Source of the DNA: Thiopontia sp013349825
Lineage (GTDB): Bacteria; Pseudomonadota; Gammaproteobacteria; GCF-002020875
Reading direction: 5' to 3'
Length of the DNA: 16,549 nucleotides
Assembly (NCBI GenBank): GCA_963981015.1
Contig: CAXCCG010000059.1
Span: 1-16,549 of the forward strand
Shown: positions 5,506 to 13,717 of the stretch, one piece after another
Layout of the letters: the number at the start of each line of letters is the position of its first letter
Numbering within the stretch: the first letter of the stretch is position 1
Notes under the pieces: generated by a model
What the model was told of the DNA's origin: nothing
What the model saw: only the letters and a program-made list of their open reading frames with translations
Database searches by the model: none
Position numbers and translations under genes: made by a program

Positions 5506-6450
5506 ATGAAACTTGCATTTGTATTTCCTGGACAAGGCTCTCAATCTATCGGGATGCTTACCGGTCTGGCTGCCCACTTTCCTGCAGTAACAGAAACCTT
5601 TTCTGAAGCATCGGATTCGCTAGGCTTTGATCTCTGGAACATGGTCTCTGAAGGTTCTAAAGAGACCCTGAACCAGACTATTAACACACAGCCAGCGATG
5701 CTGGCTGCCGGGGTAGCCTGCTGGCGAGTGTGGCAACAACAGGGGGGGGCAGCCCCCTCAGTGATGGCAGGCCATAGTCTGGGTGAATATTCTGCCCTGG
5801 TCTGTGCTGGCGCACTCCATTTTGAGGATGCCATCAAGTTGGTCGCAGAGCGTGGTCGCTTGATGCAGGAGGCCGTCCCTGTGGGACAGGGTGCAATGGC
5901 TGCAATCTTGGGCTTAGAGGATGAGCAGGTCCGTAGTGTCTGTAACAGTGCGGCTGATGGGGGCGTTGTAGAGGCGGTTAACTTTAACGCTCCCGGACAA
6001 GTGGTAATTGCAGGCAGTACAGATGCGGTTGAACGTGCAACAGCCCTAGCCAAAGAAGCCGGAGCGAAACGGGCGCTTCCACTACCGGTCAGCGTACCTT
6101 CCCACTCCTCATTGATGCGAGAGGCTGCAGAACGTTTTGCTGAGGCTATGACCCCCATTACCATCAACCCTCCCGAGATACCGGTTATTAATAATGTAGA
6201 TGTTTCAGCAGAGATCGAACCAGACTCTGTTCGAGGCTCGCTGATACGCCAACTCTATAACCCGGTGCGCTGGGTAGAGACCGTGCAAGAGATGAAGAGT
6301 GCTGGTGTTGACACCTTGATTGAATGCGGGCCGGGTAAGGTACTGGCAGGGCTCAACAAACGTATTGACCGACAAATGAAGGCTGCCCCTCTGTTTGATC
6401 CGGCCAGCCTTGAAGCAGCCATTGCACTGACACGTCAGGAGGAAGAGTAA
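5506..6450 (+). CDS. fabD: malonyl-CoA:ACP transacylase
   Basis: A 314-aa enzyme that moves malonyl from CoA to ACP, supplying FabH and FabF. It begins LAFVFPGQGSQSIGM. The nucleophile Ser91 lies in GHSLGEYSALV, the malonyl-carboxylate-binding Arg116 in AERGRLMQ, and His200 in VPSHSSLM. The length matches the E. coli enzyme. AAGG at 5491-5494 serves as ribosome-binding site, and the palindrome at 5477-5491 overlaps its edge, so binding there could affect translation as well as transcription. fabG follows after five bases. Confidence 0.97.
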   Translation: MKLAFVFPGQGSQSIGMLTGLAAHFPAVTETFSEASDSLGFDLWNMVSEGSKETLNQTINTQPAMLAAGVACWRVWQQQGGAAPSVMAGHSLGEYSALVCAGALHFEDAIKLVAERGRLMQEAVPVGQGAMAAILGLEDEQVRSVCNSAADGGVVEAVNFNAPGQVVIAGSTDAVERATALAKEAGAKRALPLPVSVPSHSSLMREAAERFAEAMTPITINPPEIPVINNVDVSAEIEPDSVRGSLIRQLYNPVRWVETVQEMKSAGVDTLIECGPGKVLAGLNKRIDRQMKAAPLFDPASLEAAIALTRQEEE

Positions 6451-6455
6451 AAATT

Positions 6456-7199
6456 ATGAGTAATCTGGAAGGAAAAGTGGCACTGGTTACAGGAGCCAGC
6501 CGAGGAATTGGTCAGGCTGTTGCACTTAAATTGGGTGCAATGGGGGCAACGGTTGTTGGTACCGCAACTTCAGATCCGGGGGCCGACAATATCTCTGCCT
6601 ATATGCAGGAAGCCGGTATCACGGGTCATGGGGTCAAGCTGGATGTCACTGATCCGAATGCAATAGATGAGATCATCAAACAGATTGCCGATCAGCATGG
6701 TGCGATCACTATTCTGGTCAATAATGCAGGAATTACCCGTGACAACCTGTTGATGCGGATGAAAGAGGAGGAGTGGGGGGCCATTATGGATACCAATCTC
6801 ACCTCAATTTTTCGTGTCTCCAAAGCCTGTTTGCGCGGCATGATGAAGGCCCGAAACGGTCGCATTATCAGCATCACCTCTGTAGTGGGTGCGATGGGCA
6901 ATGCCGGTCAGTCCAATTACGCTGCCGCTAAGGCTGGAGTGATGGGGTTCAGTAAGTCATTGGCACGTGAGGTTGCCTCTCGTGGGATTACTGTCAACAC
7001 CGTTGCGCCCGGTTTTATCGATACCGACATGACCAAGTCACTACCGGATGAGCAGAAAGAGGCACTTAAGGCGCAGATTCCGTTAGGTGCCCTGGGTCAA
7101 CCTGAAGACATTGCCAACAGTGTTGGTTTTCTGGCTTCAGAGGAGTCAGCTTATGTGACAGGTCAAACTCTCCATGTAAATGGTGGAATGTATATGTAG
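6456..7199 (+). CDS. fabG: 3-oxoacyl-ACP reductase
   Basis: A 247-aa short-chain dehydrogenase/reductase using NADPH to reduce 3-oxoacyl-ACP in each elongation round. The Rossmann motif GASRGIG is at 13-19, NNAG at 89-92, and the catalytic residues are Ser142 (TSVVGAMGNAGQ), Tyr155 and Lys159 (YAAAK). VAPGFIDTDM follows at 183. A strong AGGAGGA ribosome-binding site lies within the end of fabD, and the gap is only five bases. A 115-base spacer with a promoter candidate separates it from acpP. Confidence 0.97.
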   Translation: MSNLEGKVALVTGASRGIGQAVALKLGAMGATVVGTATSDPGADNISAYMQEAGITGHGVKLDVTDPNAIDEIIKQIADQHGAITILVNNAGITRDNLLMRMKEEEWGAIMDTNLTSIFRVSKACLRGMMKARNGRIISITSVVGAMGNAGQSNYAAAKAGVMGFSKSLAREVASRGITVNTVAPGFIDTDMTKSLPDEQKEALKAQIPLGALGQPEDIANSVGFLASEESAYVTGQTLHVNGGMYM

Positions 7200-7215
7200 T
7201 GTGGTATTTGCAGTT

Positions 7216-7242
7216 TTGTCACTGCCAAGATCGTGGTAAAAT
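7216..7242 (+). promoter_or_regulatory. candidate acpP promoter (extended -10)
   Basis: TGG-TAAAAT (7234-7242) forms an extended -10 element. TTGTCA at 7216-7221 is a -35 candidate with a short 15-base spacer. It lies about 75 bases before acpP in the longest gene-free gap of the lipid cluster. An internal promoter here would fit the high demand for ACP. Confidence 0.45.
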
Positions 7243-7314
7243 TGTCAGATACTTCAGACCGTTGTGTTGTTGTTAAATTAAAATAAACAGATAGATAAAT
7301 CATAGAGGGAAGAA

Positions 7315-7551
7315 ATGAGCGATATTCAAGCACAAATTACCAAAATCGTTGCTGAGCAGTTGGGTGTTGATGAGGGTGAGATCACCAATGAATCATCTTT
7401 TGTAGATGATCTGGGTGCAGACTCTCTGGATACTGTTGAGCTTGTAATGGCTTTGGAAGAGGAGTTTGGTTGTGAAATTCCTGATGATGATGCTGAGAAG
7501 ATTACAACTGTTCAGCAAGCCATCGATTATGTAAATAAGGCGAATGGATAA
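7315..7551 (+). CDS. acpP: acyl carrier protein
   Basis: A 78-aa strongly acidic protein that carries growing acyl chains on a phosphopantetheine arm. The attachment Ser37 lies in GADSLDTVELVMALEEEFG, the invariant helix-II motif. Size and charge are typical. The GAGGGA ribosome-binding site before the ATG is the strongest in this cluster, and a promoter candidate plus a downstream terminator-like hairpin (7582-7620) allow acpP to be expressed above its neighbours. It cooperates with FabD, FabH, FabG, FabF and PlsX encoded alongside. Confidence 0.98.
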   Translation: MSDIQAQITKIVAEQLGVDEGEITNESSFVDDLGADSLDTVELVMALEEEFGCEIPDDDAEKITTVQQAIDYVNKANG

Positions 7552-7581
7552 GTAGTGCTATAACTCGTTATAGTGACTATT

Positions 7582-7620
7582 AAAAGGCCGTACTTCTATC
7601 ATAAGGGGTGCGGCTTTTTT
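7582..7620 (+). terminator. rho-independent terminator between acpP and fabF
   Basis: Seven pairs (7587-7593 with 7608-7614, one G-U) extend outward through AAAAG/TTTTT and run into six T at 7615-7620, around a 14-base loop. This is a convincing intrinsic terminator, probably partial because fabF follows 20 bases later without an obvious promoter of its own. It would set the acpP to fabF ratio. A separate small dyad CTATAAC/GTTATAG lies just before it at 7558-7573. Confidence 0.8.
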
Positions 7621-7640
7621 CGATTTGAAAGGAAATTGAG

Positions 7641-8885
7641 ATGAAAGGTGAGAGACGCGTAGTAGTGACCGGTTTGGGAATGGTTAGCCCGGTAGGAAAT
7701 AACGTCGATGAGAGTTGGACAAACATCCTTGCGGGTAAGAGCGGCGCTGGTCCTGTCCCCCATTTTGATGCTACTGAGTTTCCGGTTAAGTTTTCCTGCT
7801 CAATCAAAGAGACTTTTGATCCACTGGAGTACCTTACCAAGAAAGATCTACGAAAGATGGATAGCTTTATCCATTATGGTATGGCGGCTGGAGTTCAGGC
7901 GTTCCGTGACTGCGGACTGGAGATTACCGAAGAGAATGCAGAGCGTATCGGAGTCTCTGTAGGGTCAGGAATTGGTGGCTTACCAGGAATTGAAAAGGGG
8001 CGGGATGCCTTGGTCAATGGAGGCCCTCGCAAGGTCTCTCCCTTCTTTGTCCCTTCCAATATCATCAATATGGTCTCTGGGAACCTCTCAATTCTGATTG
8101 GTGCCAAGGGTCCAAATACTTCGATAGTGACGGCATGTAGTACAGCAACACACAGTATTGGTGATGCTGCACGTATGATTGTCTATGGTGATGCCGATGT
8201 GATGATTGCTGGTGGTGCCGAGAATGCAACCTCACCGGTCGGACTCAGTGGTTTTGCCTCTGCAAAGGCTCTCTCTACGCGCAACGATGACCCGCAAACC
8301 GCAAGTCGTCCCTGGGATATGGACCGTGACGGATTTGTGTTAGGGGATGGCGCGGGTGTTATTGTTCTGGAAGAGTATGAGCATGCCAAAGCACGTGATG
8401 CCAATATCTATGCCGAATTGACTGGTTTTGGAATGAGTGGTGACGCATACCATATGACCTCGCCATCACCCGGTGGTGAAGGTGCATCACGCTGCATGAA
8501 CAGCGCGCTGGCAGATGCCGGAATCAACCCTGATCAGGTGCAGTATGTAAATGCACACGGTACCTCAACACCTGCCGGAGATCTTGCAGAGACCTCCGCA
8601 GTGAAGATGACCTTTGGTGACTATGCTTACAAACTGGCAGTCAACTCAACCAAATCGATGACCGGTCATCTGTTGGGAGCTGCCGGTGGTATTGAGGCAA
8701 TCTTCACGATTCTTGCCATGCGTGATCAGGTATCACCACCCACCATCAATATCTTCAATCAGGACCCGGCGTGTGACCTCGACTATGTCGCCAATACCGC
8801 ACGGGAAATGATGATTGATATTGCAATCTCCAACTCCTTCGGTTTTGGTGGCACCAACGGTACTGTGGTATTCAAAAAGCTGTAA
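7641..8885 (+). CDS. fabF: beta-ketoacyl-ACP synthase II (KAS II)
   Basis: A 414-aa condensing enzyme that elongates acyl-ACP with malonyl-ACP. The catalytic residues are Cys166 in TACSTATHS, His306 in NAHGTSTPAGD, Lys338 and His343 in KSMTGHLLGAAGG. The C-terminal NSFGFGGTNG motif is intact. The N-terminal start RRVVVTGLGMVSPVG and the length fit FabF rather than FabB. The ATG follows AAAGGA. It lies directly after the terminator behind acpP, so it may be transcribed by read-through. Confidence 0.97.
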   Translation: MKGERRVVVTGLGMVSPVGNNVDESWTNILAGKSGAGPVPHFDATEFPVKFSCSIKETFDPLEYLTKKDLRKMDSFIHYGMAAGVQAFRDCGLEITEENAERIGVSVGSGIGGLPGIEKGRDALVNGGPRKVSPFFVPSNIINMVSGNLSILIGAKGPNTSIVTACSTATHSIGDAARMIVYGDADVMIAGGAENATSPVGLSGFASAKALSTRNDDPQTASRPWDMDRDGFVLGDGAGVIVLEEYEHAKARDANIYAELTGFGMSGDAYHMTSPSPGGEGASRCMNSALADAGINPDQVQYVNAHGTSTPAGDLAETSAVKMTFGDYAYKLAVNSTKSMTGHLLGAAGGIEAIFTILAMRDQVSPPTINIFNQDPACDLDYVANTAREMMIDIAISNSFGFGGTNGTVVFKKL

Positions 8886-8924
8886 AAGGCTGTTGTTCAT
8901 CACACTTTCGAGAGGTACACGACT

Positions 8925-10241
8925 GTGATTCGTGTGGTTGAGTTGCCTGTGACTGAAACTGACTTGCTCTCTCTGCATGCTGCCAACCCACAGCGCTACC
9001 CTTACCTGTTAGAGAGCCGCGCACTACAGAAGGGAGCGTGCGGCTGGGATATTCTTTTTGCCTTCCCCGGCGAGGTATTGAAGGCCGATAGTGCGCCGTT
9101 TCTGCAGCAGCTTGATCAACAGTGGCAGGCAGATAACTGCGCAGAGAGTGACTCCATGGAACTCCCATTTACCGGGGGGTGGTTCCTTTTTCTAGATTAT
9201 GAGTTGGCTCATGAGATTGAGCCGATACTCTCTAAAGAGAAGGTTCAAAAATCACAATCCAGTAGTTTTGCAACAAGAATTCCGGCGGCTGTTCTATATG
9301 ACCGTTCGAAGCAGCGGCTGATTTTGGTCGAGGAGAAGGGGAGTGATAAAATAGCCTTGATGCAGCAAGACTTGGAGAACCTCTCACCACTGCCCGAACC
9401 TGTATCGGTTTCTGTAAACGGTCTACATGAGGAGTCGTCAGCACAGTTCCTCAACAGTGTTCAGCGTATTAAAGAGTACATTGTTGAAGGTGATGTATTT
9501 CAGGTTAATCTATCCAGACAGTGGTGTGCTGAACTCGATCCACTAGAGCCATATCAACTCTATCAACAGCTACGCAATACCAACCCGGCTCCTTTTGCAG
9601 GGCTTGTACTACAGGACGGCAAGGCAATCATCAGCTCCTCACCAGAACGTCTCGTCAAGGTAAAATCTGGTATCGCAGCAACTCGCCCTATTGCAGGTAC
9701 CCACCCACGCGCAGCCGATACCCGGCAAGATCAGCACCTGTCACAACAGCTACTCGCACATCCCAAAGAGCAGGCAGAGCACATCATGCTGATCGATCTG
9801 GAACGTAATGACCTGGGGCGTGTCTGCCAGCCGGGGTCTATTGAGGTGGATGAGTTGATGGTGCTGGAGAGCTACGCCCATGTCCACCATATCGTCTCCA
9901 GCGTAAAAGGGCGTTTAAAACCAGAGACCACTCCAGGCGCGGTGATCCGTGCTCTGTTCCCCGGAGGCACCATTACCGGCTGCCCAAAAGTGCGCTGTAT
10001 GGAAATTATTGACGAACTTGAAACAGAGCCACGAGAAGCCTATACGGGCAGCTTTGGTTACCTGAATCGTGATGGCTCAATGGATCTCAATATACTGATT
10101 CGAACCCTGATGATGAAAGACCAGCAGGTCACACTACGTGCAGGTGCGGGTATTGTTTATGACTCTATTCCTGAGCAGGAGCTGGCAGAGACCCGATCCA
10201 AAGCCAAAGGGATGTTACTGGCTCTAGGGGTGTCTGATTGA
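8925..10241 (+). CDS. pabB: aminodeoxychorismate synthase component I
   Basis: A 438-aa chorismate-binding enzyme of the PabB/TrpE family. It aminates chorismate to 4-amino-4-deoxychorismate, the folate precursor, with ammonia from a PabA/TrpG glutaminase encoded elsewhere. Motifs are GDVFQVNLSR at 189, SSSPERL at 237, RPIAGTHPR at 254, LIDLERNDLGRV at 289, FPGGTITGCPKVRCMEIIDELE at 345, and YTGSFGYL. The start is GTG at 8925 behind GAGAGG. Position 257 is Ala where E. coli PabB has its reactive Lys, so the motif alone resembles anthranilate synthase. Direct coupling to pabC supports the PabB call, since pabC uses its product. Confidence 0.88.
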   Translation: MIRVVELPVTETDLLSLHAANPQRYPYLLESRALQKGACGWDILFAFPGEVLKADSAPFLQQLDQQWQADNCAESDSMELPFTGGWFLFLDYELAHEIEPILSKEKVQKSQSSSFATRIPAAVLYDRSKQRLILVEEKGSDKIALMQQDLENLSPLPEPVSVSVNGLHEESSAQFLNSVQRIKEYIVEGDVFQVNLSRQWCAELDPLEPYQLYQQLRNTNPAPFAGLVLQDGKAIISSSPERLVKVKSGIAATRPIAGTHPRAADTRQDQHLSQQLLAHPKEQAEHIMLIDLERNDLGRVCQPGSIEVDELMVLESYAHVHHIVSSVKGRLKPETTPGAVIRALFPGGTITGCPKVRCMEIIDELETEPREAYTGSFGYLNRDGSMDLNILIRTLMMKDQQVTLRAGAGIVYDSIPEQELAETRSKAKGMLLALGVSD

Positions 10242-11068
10242 TGCTGCTCAACGGTATTGAACAGGATCTGGTTTCTGGCACAGATCGAGGTCTGCTCTAC
10301 GGAGATGGCCTGTTTGAAACGATTGCTGTAATCGACCAAACCCCCCTGTTTTTGGAGCAGCATCTTCAACGGCTACAGCGTGGAGGAGAGCGGTTACAGA
10401 TCACGATTCCTGCTCACTCTCTTTTGCGGAGAGAGAGTGAGCAACTACTGGCAGCAGCCGGCCCTGGTCAATGGGTGCTGAAAATTATCATTACCCGTGG
10501 AGCAGGGGGACGGGGGTACCGCATTAGTGATACAGAAGCTCCTACCCGGCTGCTATCAGTAACCCCCTCACCCTACACTGCAAAACATCAGAAACAGATG
10601 CAGGCGAACGGGGTCAAACTGTATCTCTGTAAAACTACTCTGGGTGAAAATCCAGCACTGGCCGGAATCAAACATCTCAACCGGTTGGAGCAGGTATTGG
10701 CACGGAATGAGTGGAGTGACCCTTCGATCTCTGAAGGGATCGTAATGAATGGGTATGGAAAGGTGATTGAAGGGACCATGAGTAACCTCTTTTTCATACA
10801 GCAGGGGAGAGTTATAACACCTGATCTCAGTCGCTGCGGCGTGGAGGGTGTCATGCGAAACCTTTTAATCAAACAGCTAAAGCAACAAGGTATCGCTGTA
10901 ACGGTGCGTCCCATCGCTGTCGATGAATTAAGCGAAGTGGATGAAGCCTTCTGTTGCAACAGTTTGATTGGGGTCTGGCCTATCCGTCAGATTGGAAATC
11001 ATCTTTCATTGAACGCTCCGGGTGCAGTAACAGAGAATTGTATTCAGTGGCTGAAACAGGGAACATAG
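10241..11068 (+). CDS. pabC: aminodeoxychorismate lyase
   Basis: A 275-aa PLP enzyme of fold type IV that releases pyruvate from 4-amino-4-deoxychorismate to give p-aminobenzoate. Motifs are DRGLLYGDGLFETI near the start, the PLP-binding Lys144 in AGIKHLNRLEQVLARNE, and the cofactor-holding Glu in EGTMSNLFFI. The ATG at 10241 shares one base with the pabB stop (TGATG). A TTG three bases earlier is possible but less likely. Branched-chain or D-amino-acid aminotransferases share this fold; the pabB neighbour decides in favour of pabC. Confidence 0.93.
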   Translation: MLLNGIEQDLVSGTDRGLLYGDGLFETIAVIDQTPLFLEQHLQRLQRGGERLQITIPAHSLLRRESEQLLAAAGPGQWVLKIIITRGAGGRGYRISDTEAPTRLLSVTPSPYTAKHQKQMQANGVKLYLCKTTLGENPALAGIKHLNRLEQVLARNEWSDPSISEGIVMNGYGKVIEGTMSNLFFIQQGRVITPDLSRCGVEGVMRNLLIKQLKQQGIAVTVRPIAVDELSEVDEAFCCNSLIGVWPIRQIGNHLSLNAPGAVTENCIQWLKQGT

Positions 11069-11076
11069 GCACTACA

Positions 11077-11718
11077 ATGAAGAGTGGAAAATTTATCACG
11101 GTGGAAGGCTCCGAAGGGGTTGGAAAGAGCACCAATATCAACCATATCCTGCAACGTCTGGCGCAGCAGGGCATTGAGGTTGTGCAAACCCGTGAACCGG
11201 GTGGCACCCCACTCGGAGAAGAGGTTAGAGAGCTATTACTGGACCACCGTCACACGGGCATGTCTGAAGATGCAGAGCTACTGCTGATGTTTTCTGCTCG
11301 TGCAGAACACTTGGTACAGGTGATTCTGCCCGCTCTGACAGCAGGAAAATGGGTGCTATGCGACCGTTTTACCGATGCCAGCCACGCCTATCAGGGCAGT
11401 GGTCGCGGCATTGATCACGAACGCATTAGAGTACTGGAACAGTGGGTTCAAAAAGGGTTACAGCCCGATTTTACACTCTTACTTGATATCGATCCTGAAA
11501 TAGGATTACAGCGTGCAGGAAAGAGAGGAGCCTTGGACCGTTTTGAGAAAGAGGAGATCGCCTTTTTTCACCGTGTCCGTCAAGGGTATCTTGATAGAGC
11601 CAACCAATTTCCAGGTCGGTTCCACAAGGTCGATGCGGGACAACCATTAGTGCAGGTTCAAGATGCTATTGACCAACATCTGCTCCCCTATATCAAACAC
11701 CATTTAAACCATGAATAA
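11077..11718 (+). CDS. tmk: thymidylate kinase
   Basis: A 213-aa kinase that converts dTMP to dTDP. The P-loop GSEGVGKST lies at about 10-18, with REPGGTPLGE at 39, the DRFTDASHAYQGSGRG substrate/DR motif near 94, and a lid segment with R-rich GKRGALDRFE. The length equals the E. coli enzyme. The frame is open 123 bases further upstream into pabC, but only the ATG at 11077 gives the conserved MKSGKFITVEG start, eight bases after the pabC stop. mltG, often found between pabC and tmk, is missing. The 3' end overlaps holB by eight bases. Confidence 0.96.
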   Translation: MKSGKFITVEGSEGVGKSTNINHILQRLAQQGIEVVQTREPGGTPLGEEVRELLLDHRHTGMSEDAELLLMFSARAEHLVQVILPALTAGKWVLCDRFTDASHAYQGSGRGIDHERIRVLEQWVQKGLQPDFTLLLDIDPEIGLQRAGKRGALDRFEKEEIAFFHRVRQGYLDRANQFPGRFHKVDAGQPLVQVQDAIDQHLLPYIKHHLNHE

Positions 11719-12670
11719 TATTCTACCGTGGCAGCAAAAAAACTGGGAGCAGTTGCAACAGCAACTCAATCTGCAACGAGTCCCGCATGCACTACTGCTG
11801 CACGGTCCGGAAGGGACCGGAAAAGGGCTGTTCGCATCAATATTTGCGCAACGTCTACTCTGCACAACACCGCAGGAAGATGGCTTCAGCTGTGGGAGTT
11901 GTCCCTCATGCAAACTGTTTGCAGCAGCTACCCACCCGGACCTGATTTCACTGAAACCGGACGAGGGGAAAAGTATTCTGGCCGTGGACCAGGTGAGAGA
12001 GATGGTCAGGGAATTCGCATTTACTCCACAGATTTCGGCTCGAAAAGTGGTTATTCTGCAACCTGCAGAGAGCATGAACAACAGTGCAGCCAATAGTCTT
12101 TTGAAGACACTTGAAGAACCCCCTGGTGAGGCGGTATTAATGCTTATTTCTCATGCACCCGCCCGCTTATTACCCACCATTCGAAGTCGCTGTCAGCAAC
12201 GCGCTTTCCCCTCACCAGACCGTACACAGAGTCTGCAGTGGTTACAACAGAAGCTGGAGCAGGGGATGTCTGAGGAGGCCGTCTTGCAGCTTGCTGAAGG
12301 GGCACCGCTCAAGGCGCTTGCTCTTGCCAACCCGGAACAGATTCAACACCACCAACAGATGGGGGAGGAGCTGATCAATCTGTTGAGTGGTCGGGCAGAC
12401 CCCATTCGGGTTGCGATTCGCTGGAGTGACAAAAAGCTGGACCCATCCATTACCTTGGAATGGCTTCAACAGTGGACTACCCAGATCATCAAAGGGGATA
12501 CCCAATCACCACTGCTGAACTCTCTAGCCTCTAAACTACAACCTGTGGATCACAAACAACTCTTTCTCTTTTATGACAAACTCACTGCAGCGATTGCGTT
12601 ATCCCATACTCCTGTCAATAAAGAGTTATTATTTGAGGGTATCTTACTGGACTGGAGCCGTTTTCGATGA
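11711..12670 (+). CDS. holB: DNA polymerase III delta-prime subunit
   Basis: A 319-aa clamp-loader subunit of the AAA+ type that helps load the beta clamp. It has the degenerate nucleotide site GPEGTGKG (33-40), a zinc module with Cys51, Cys61, Cys64 and Cys67, the SANSLLKTLEEPP-type box near 126-138, and the SRC motif at 159-161 that acts on the neighbouring gamma/tau subunits. Residues after about 210 form the weakly conserved collar domain. It overlaps tmk by eight bases and tatD by four, so translation is tightly coupled. No pilZ gene lies downstream, unlike in many relatives. Confidence 0.94.
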   Translation: MNNILPWQQKNWEQLQQQLNLQRVPHALLLHGPEGTGKGLFASIFAQRLLCTTPQEDGFSCGSCPSCKLFAAATHPDLISLKPDEGKSILAVDQVREMVREFAFTPQISARKVVILQPAESMNNSAANSLLKTLEEPPGEAVLMLISHAPARLLPTIRSRCQQRAFPSPDRTQSLQWLQQKLEQGMSEEAVLQLAEGAPLKALALANPEQIQHHQQMGEELINLLSGRADPIRVAIRWSDKKLDPSITLEWLQQWTTQIIKGDTQSPLLNSLASKLQPVDHKQLFLFYDKLTAAIALSHTPVNKELLFEGILLDWSRFR

Positions 12671-13446
12671 TTGATTCACACTGCCATCTGGATCGCCTTA
12701 AACTGGAAGAGGGGGAGACACTTGCTGACGCACTTTTGCGTGCAAAAGAGGTGGGGGTATTCGGCTTTCTCAATGTCTGTATCGACCTGGAAAATTATCA
12801 ACAGGTGATCGAAATTGCACAACAGTACCCACAGATCTGGGCCTCTGTTGGCGTTCACCCCAATGAGATGGAACAGGCTGAACCAACGCTTGAGAAGCTG
12901 TTAAGTCGAGCAGAAAACCCCAAGGTTGTTGCCATTGGTGAGACAGGACTCGATTACCACTATATAACCGATGAGACGCTGCTACAGCAACAACGTGATC
13001 GCTTTAGAATTCATATTGAAGCATCTCAACAGTGTGGAAAGCCCCTCATTATTCATACACGGGCAGCACCTCAGGATACGATAGAGATCATGCGTGAGAG
13101 TAACGCCGCAAACTGTGGCGGAGTGATGCACTGCTTTACCGAAAATCGGGAGATGGCCCGACAGGCGCTCGACTTGGGGTTCTTTATCTCTTTTTCCGGG
13201 ATCATTACCTTTAACAGTGCAAAAGAGCTGCGAGAGGTGGTCAAGCTGGTTCCAGCGGACCGTCTTCTGATTGAAACCGACTCACCCTATTTGGCACCCG
13301 TGCCTTATCGAGGGAAGCCCAATCAGCCCGCCTATGTCACCAAGGTTGCTGAGAAGGTTGCTGAATTACGTAACTGGACGGTAGACGATGTGATTGCTCA
13401 GACAACACACAATTTTGAACAACTTTTTCTTCAGGATCGTGCATGA
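12667..13446 (+). CDS. TatD-family metal-dependent hydrolase (YcfH-type DNase)
   Basis: A 259-aa TIM-barrel hydrolase of the TatD family. The metal ligands follow the family order: His5 and His7 in DSHCHLD, Glu in IGETGLDYHY near 93, His in IIHTRAA near 128, His in VMHCFTE near 153, and Asp in IETDSPYLAPVPYRGKPN near 204. TatD proteins are metal-dependent exo- and endonucleases implicated in DNA repair and turnover. The position after holB matches E. coli ycfH. It overlaps holB by four bases. The 51-codon ORF after it overlaps its stop. Confidence 0.93.
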   Translation: MIDSHCHLDRLKLEEGETLADALLRAKEVGVFGFLNVCIDLENYQQVIEIAQQYPQIWASVGVHPNEMEQAEPTLEKLLSRAENPKVVAIGETGLDYHYITDETLLQQQRDRFRIHIEASQQCGKPLIIHTRAAPQDTIEIMRESNAANCGGVMHCFTENREMARQALDLGFFISFSGIITFNSAKELREVVKLVPADRLLIETDSPYLAPVPYRGKPNQPAYVTKVAEKVAELRNWTVDDVIAQTTHNFEQLFLQDRA

Positions 13447-13598
13447 ATCCATTCAAAAGATTATTACGATGGGTTCAGGCTAAAGTGAATCATCCATCTA
13501 AGCCGAAGAGGGTTTGGTTGTCCCCTGAAGAGATGGCTGAGGCCACCGCCAGCCGGATTAAGTTGGATGCCGAGCGTCACAGGAAAAGATCGTCATAG
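13443..13598 (+). CDS. small basic protein coupled to tatD, function unknown
   Basis: A 51-codon frame starts with ATG overlapping the tatD stop (ATGA, 13443-13446). AGGA at 13433-13436 is a well-spaced ribosome-binding site. The product is basic: MNPFKRLLRWVQAKVNHP, then KPKRVWLSPEEMAEATASRI and a tail ending RHRKRSS. No membrane segment or known domain is recognised. WLSPEEMAEA has a helix-turn feel but is too short to assign. Overlap plus ribosome-binding site support it as a genuine last gene of the operon. Confidence 0.55.
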   Translation: MNPFKRLLRWVQAKVNHPSKPKRVWLSPEEMAEATASRIKLDAERHRKRSS

Positions 13599-13685
13599 AT
13601 TCATGCACTCATCCGCAGGAGAAGGAGCGTCTCCCCCCTCTCTGCCTTCGAAGGAGTTGGCGTATGAAAGAATTATGCAGCTATT

Positions 13686-13713
13686 GAACCATCATCAATG
13701 TCGGTGATGGTTC
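13686..13713. terminator. hairpin between convergent genes
   Basis: Perfect 9-bp arms GAACCATCA (13686-13694) and TGATGGTTC (13705-13713) enclose a 10-base loop, four bases before the stop of the - strand exporter. Neither strand has a following U run, so a factor-independent stop is doubtful. The place between converging transcripts suggests a 3'-end stabilising or read-through-limiting structure. Confidence 0.4.
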
Positions 13714-13717
13714 ATGA

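Noticed and set aside
5541..6167. 208-codon open frame antisense to fabD
   Set aside because: It mirrors fabD codons, its product is a low-complexity Ala/Ser/Thr/Pro-rich sequence without family features, and fabD is certain.
10954..11076. Longer N-terminus for thymidylate kinase
   Set aside because: These 41 codons overlap pabC in another frame and precede the conserved start of the family, so they are not part of tmk.
13603..13707. 34-codon ORF after the small gene behind tatD
   Set aside because: No ribosome-binding site, no overlap signal, and its end lies within the hairpin at 13686-13713.
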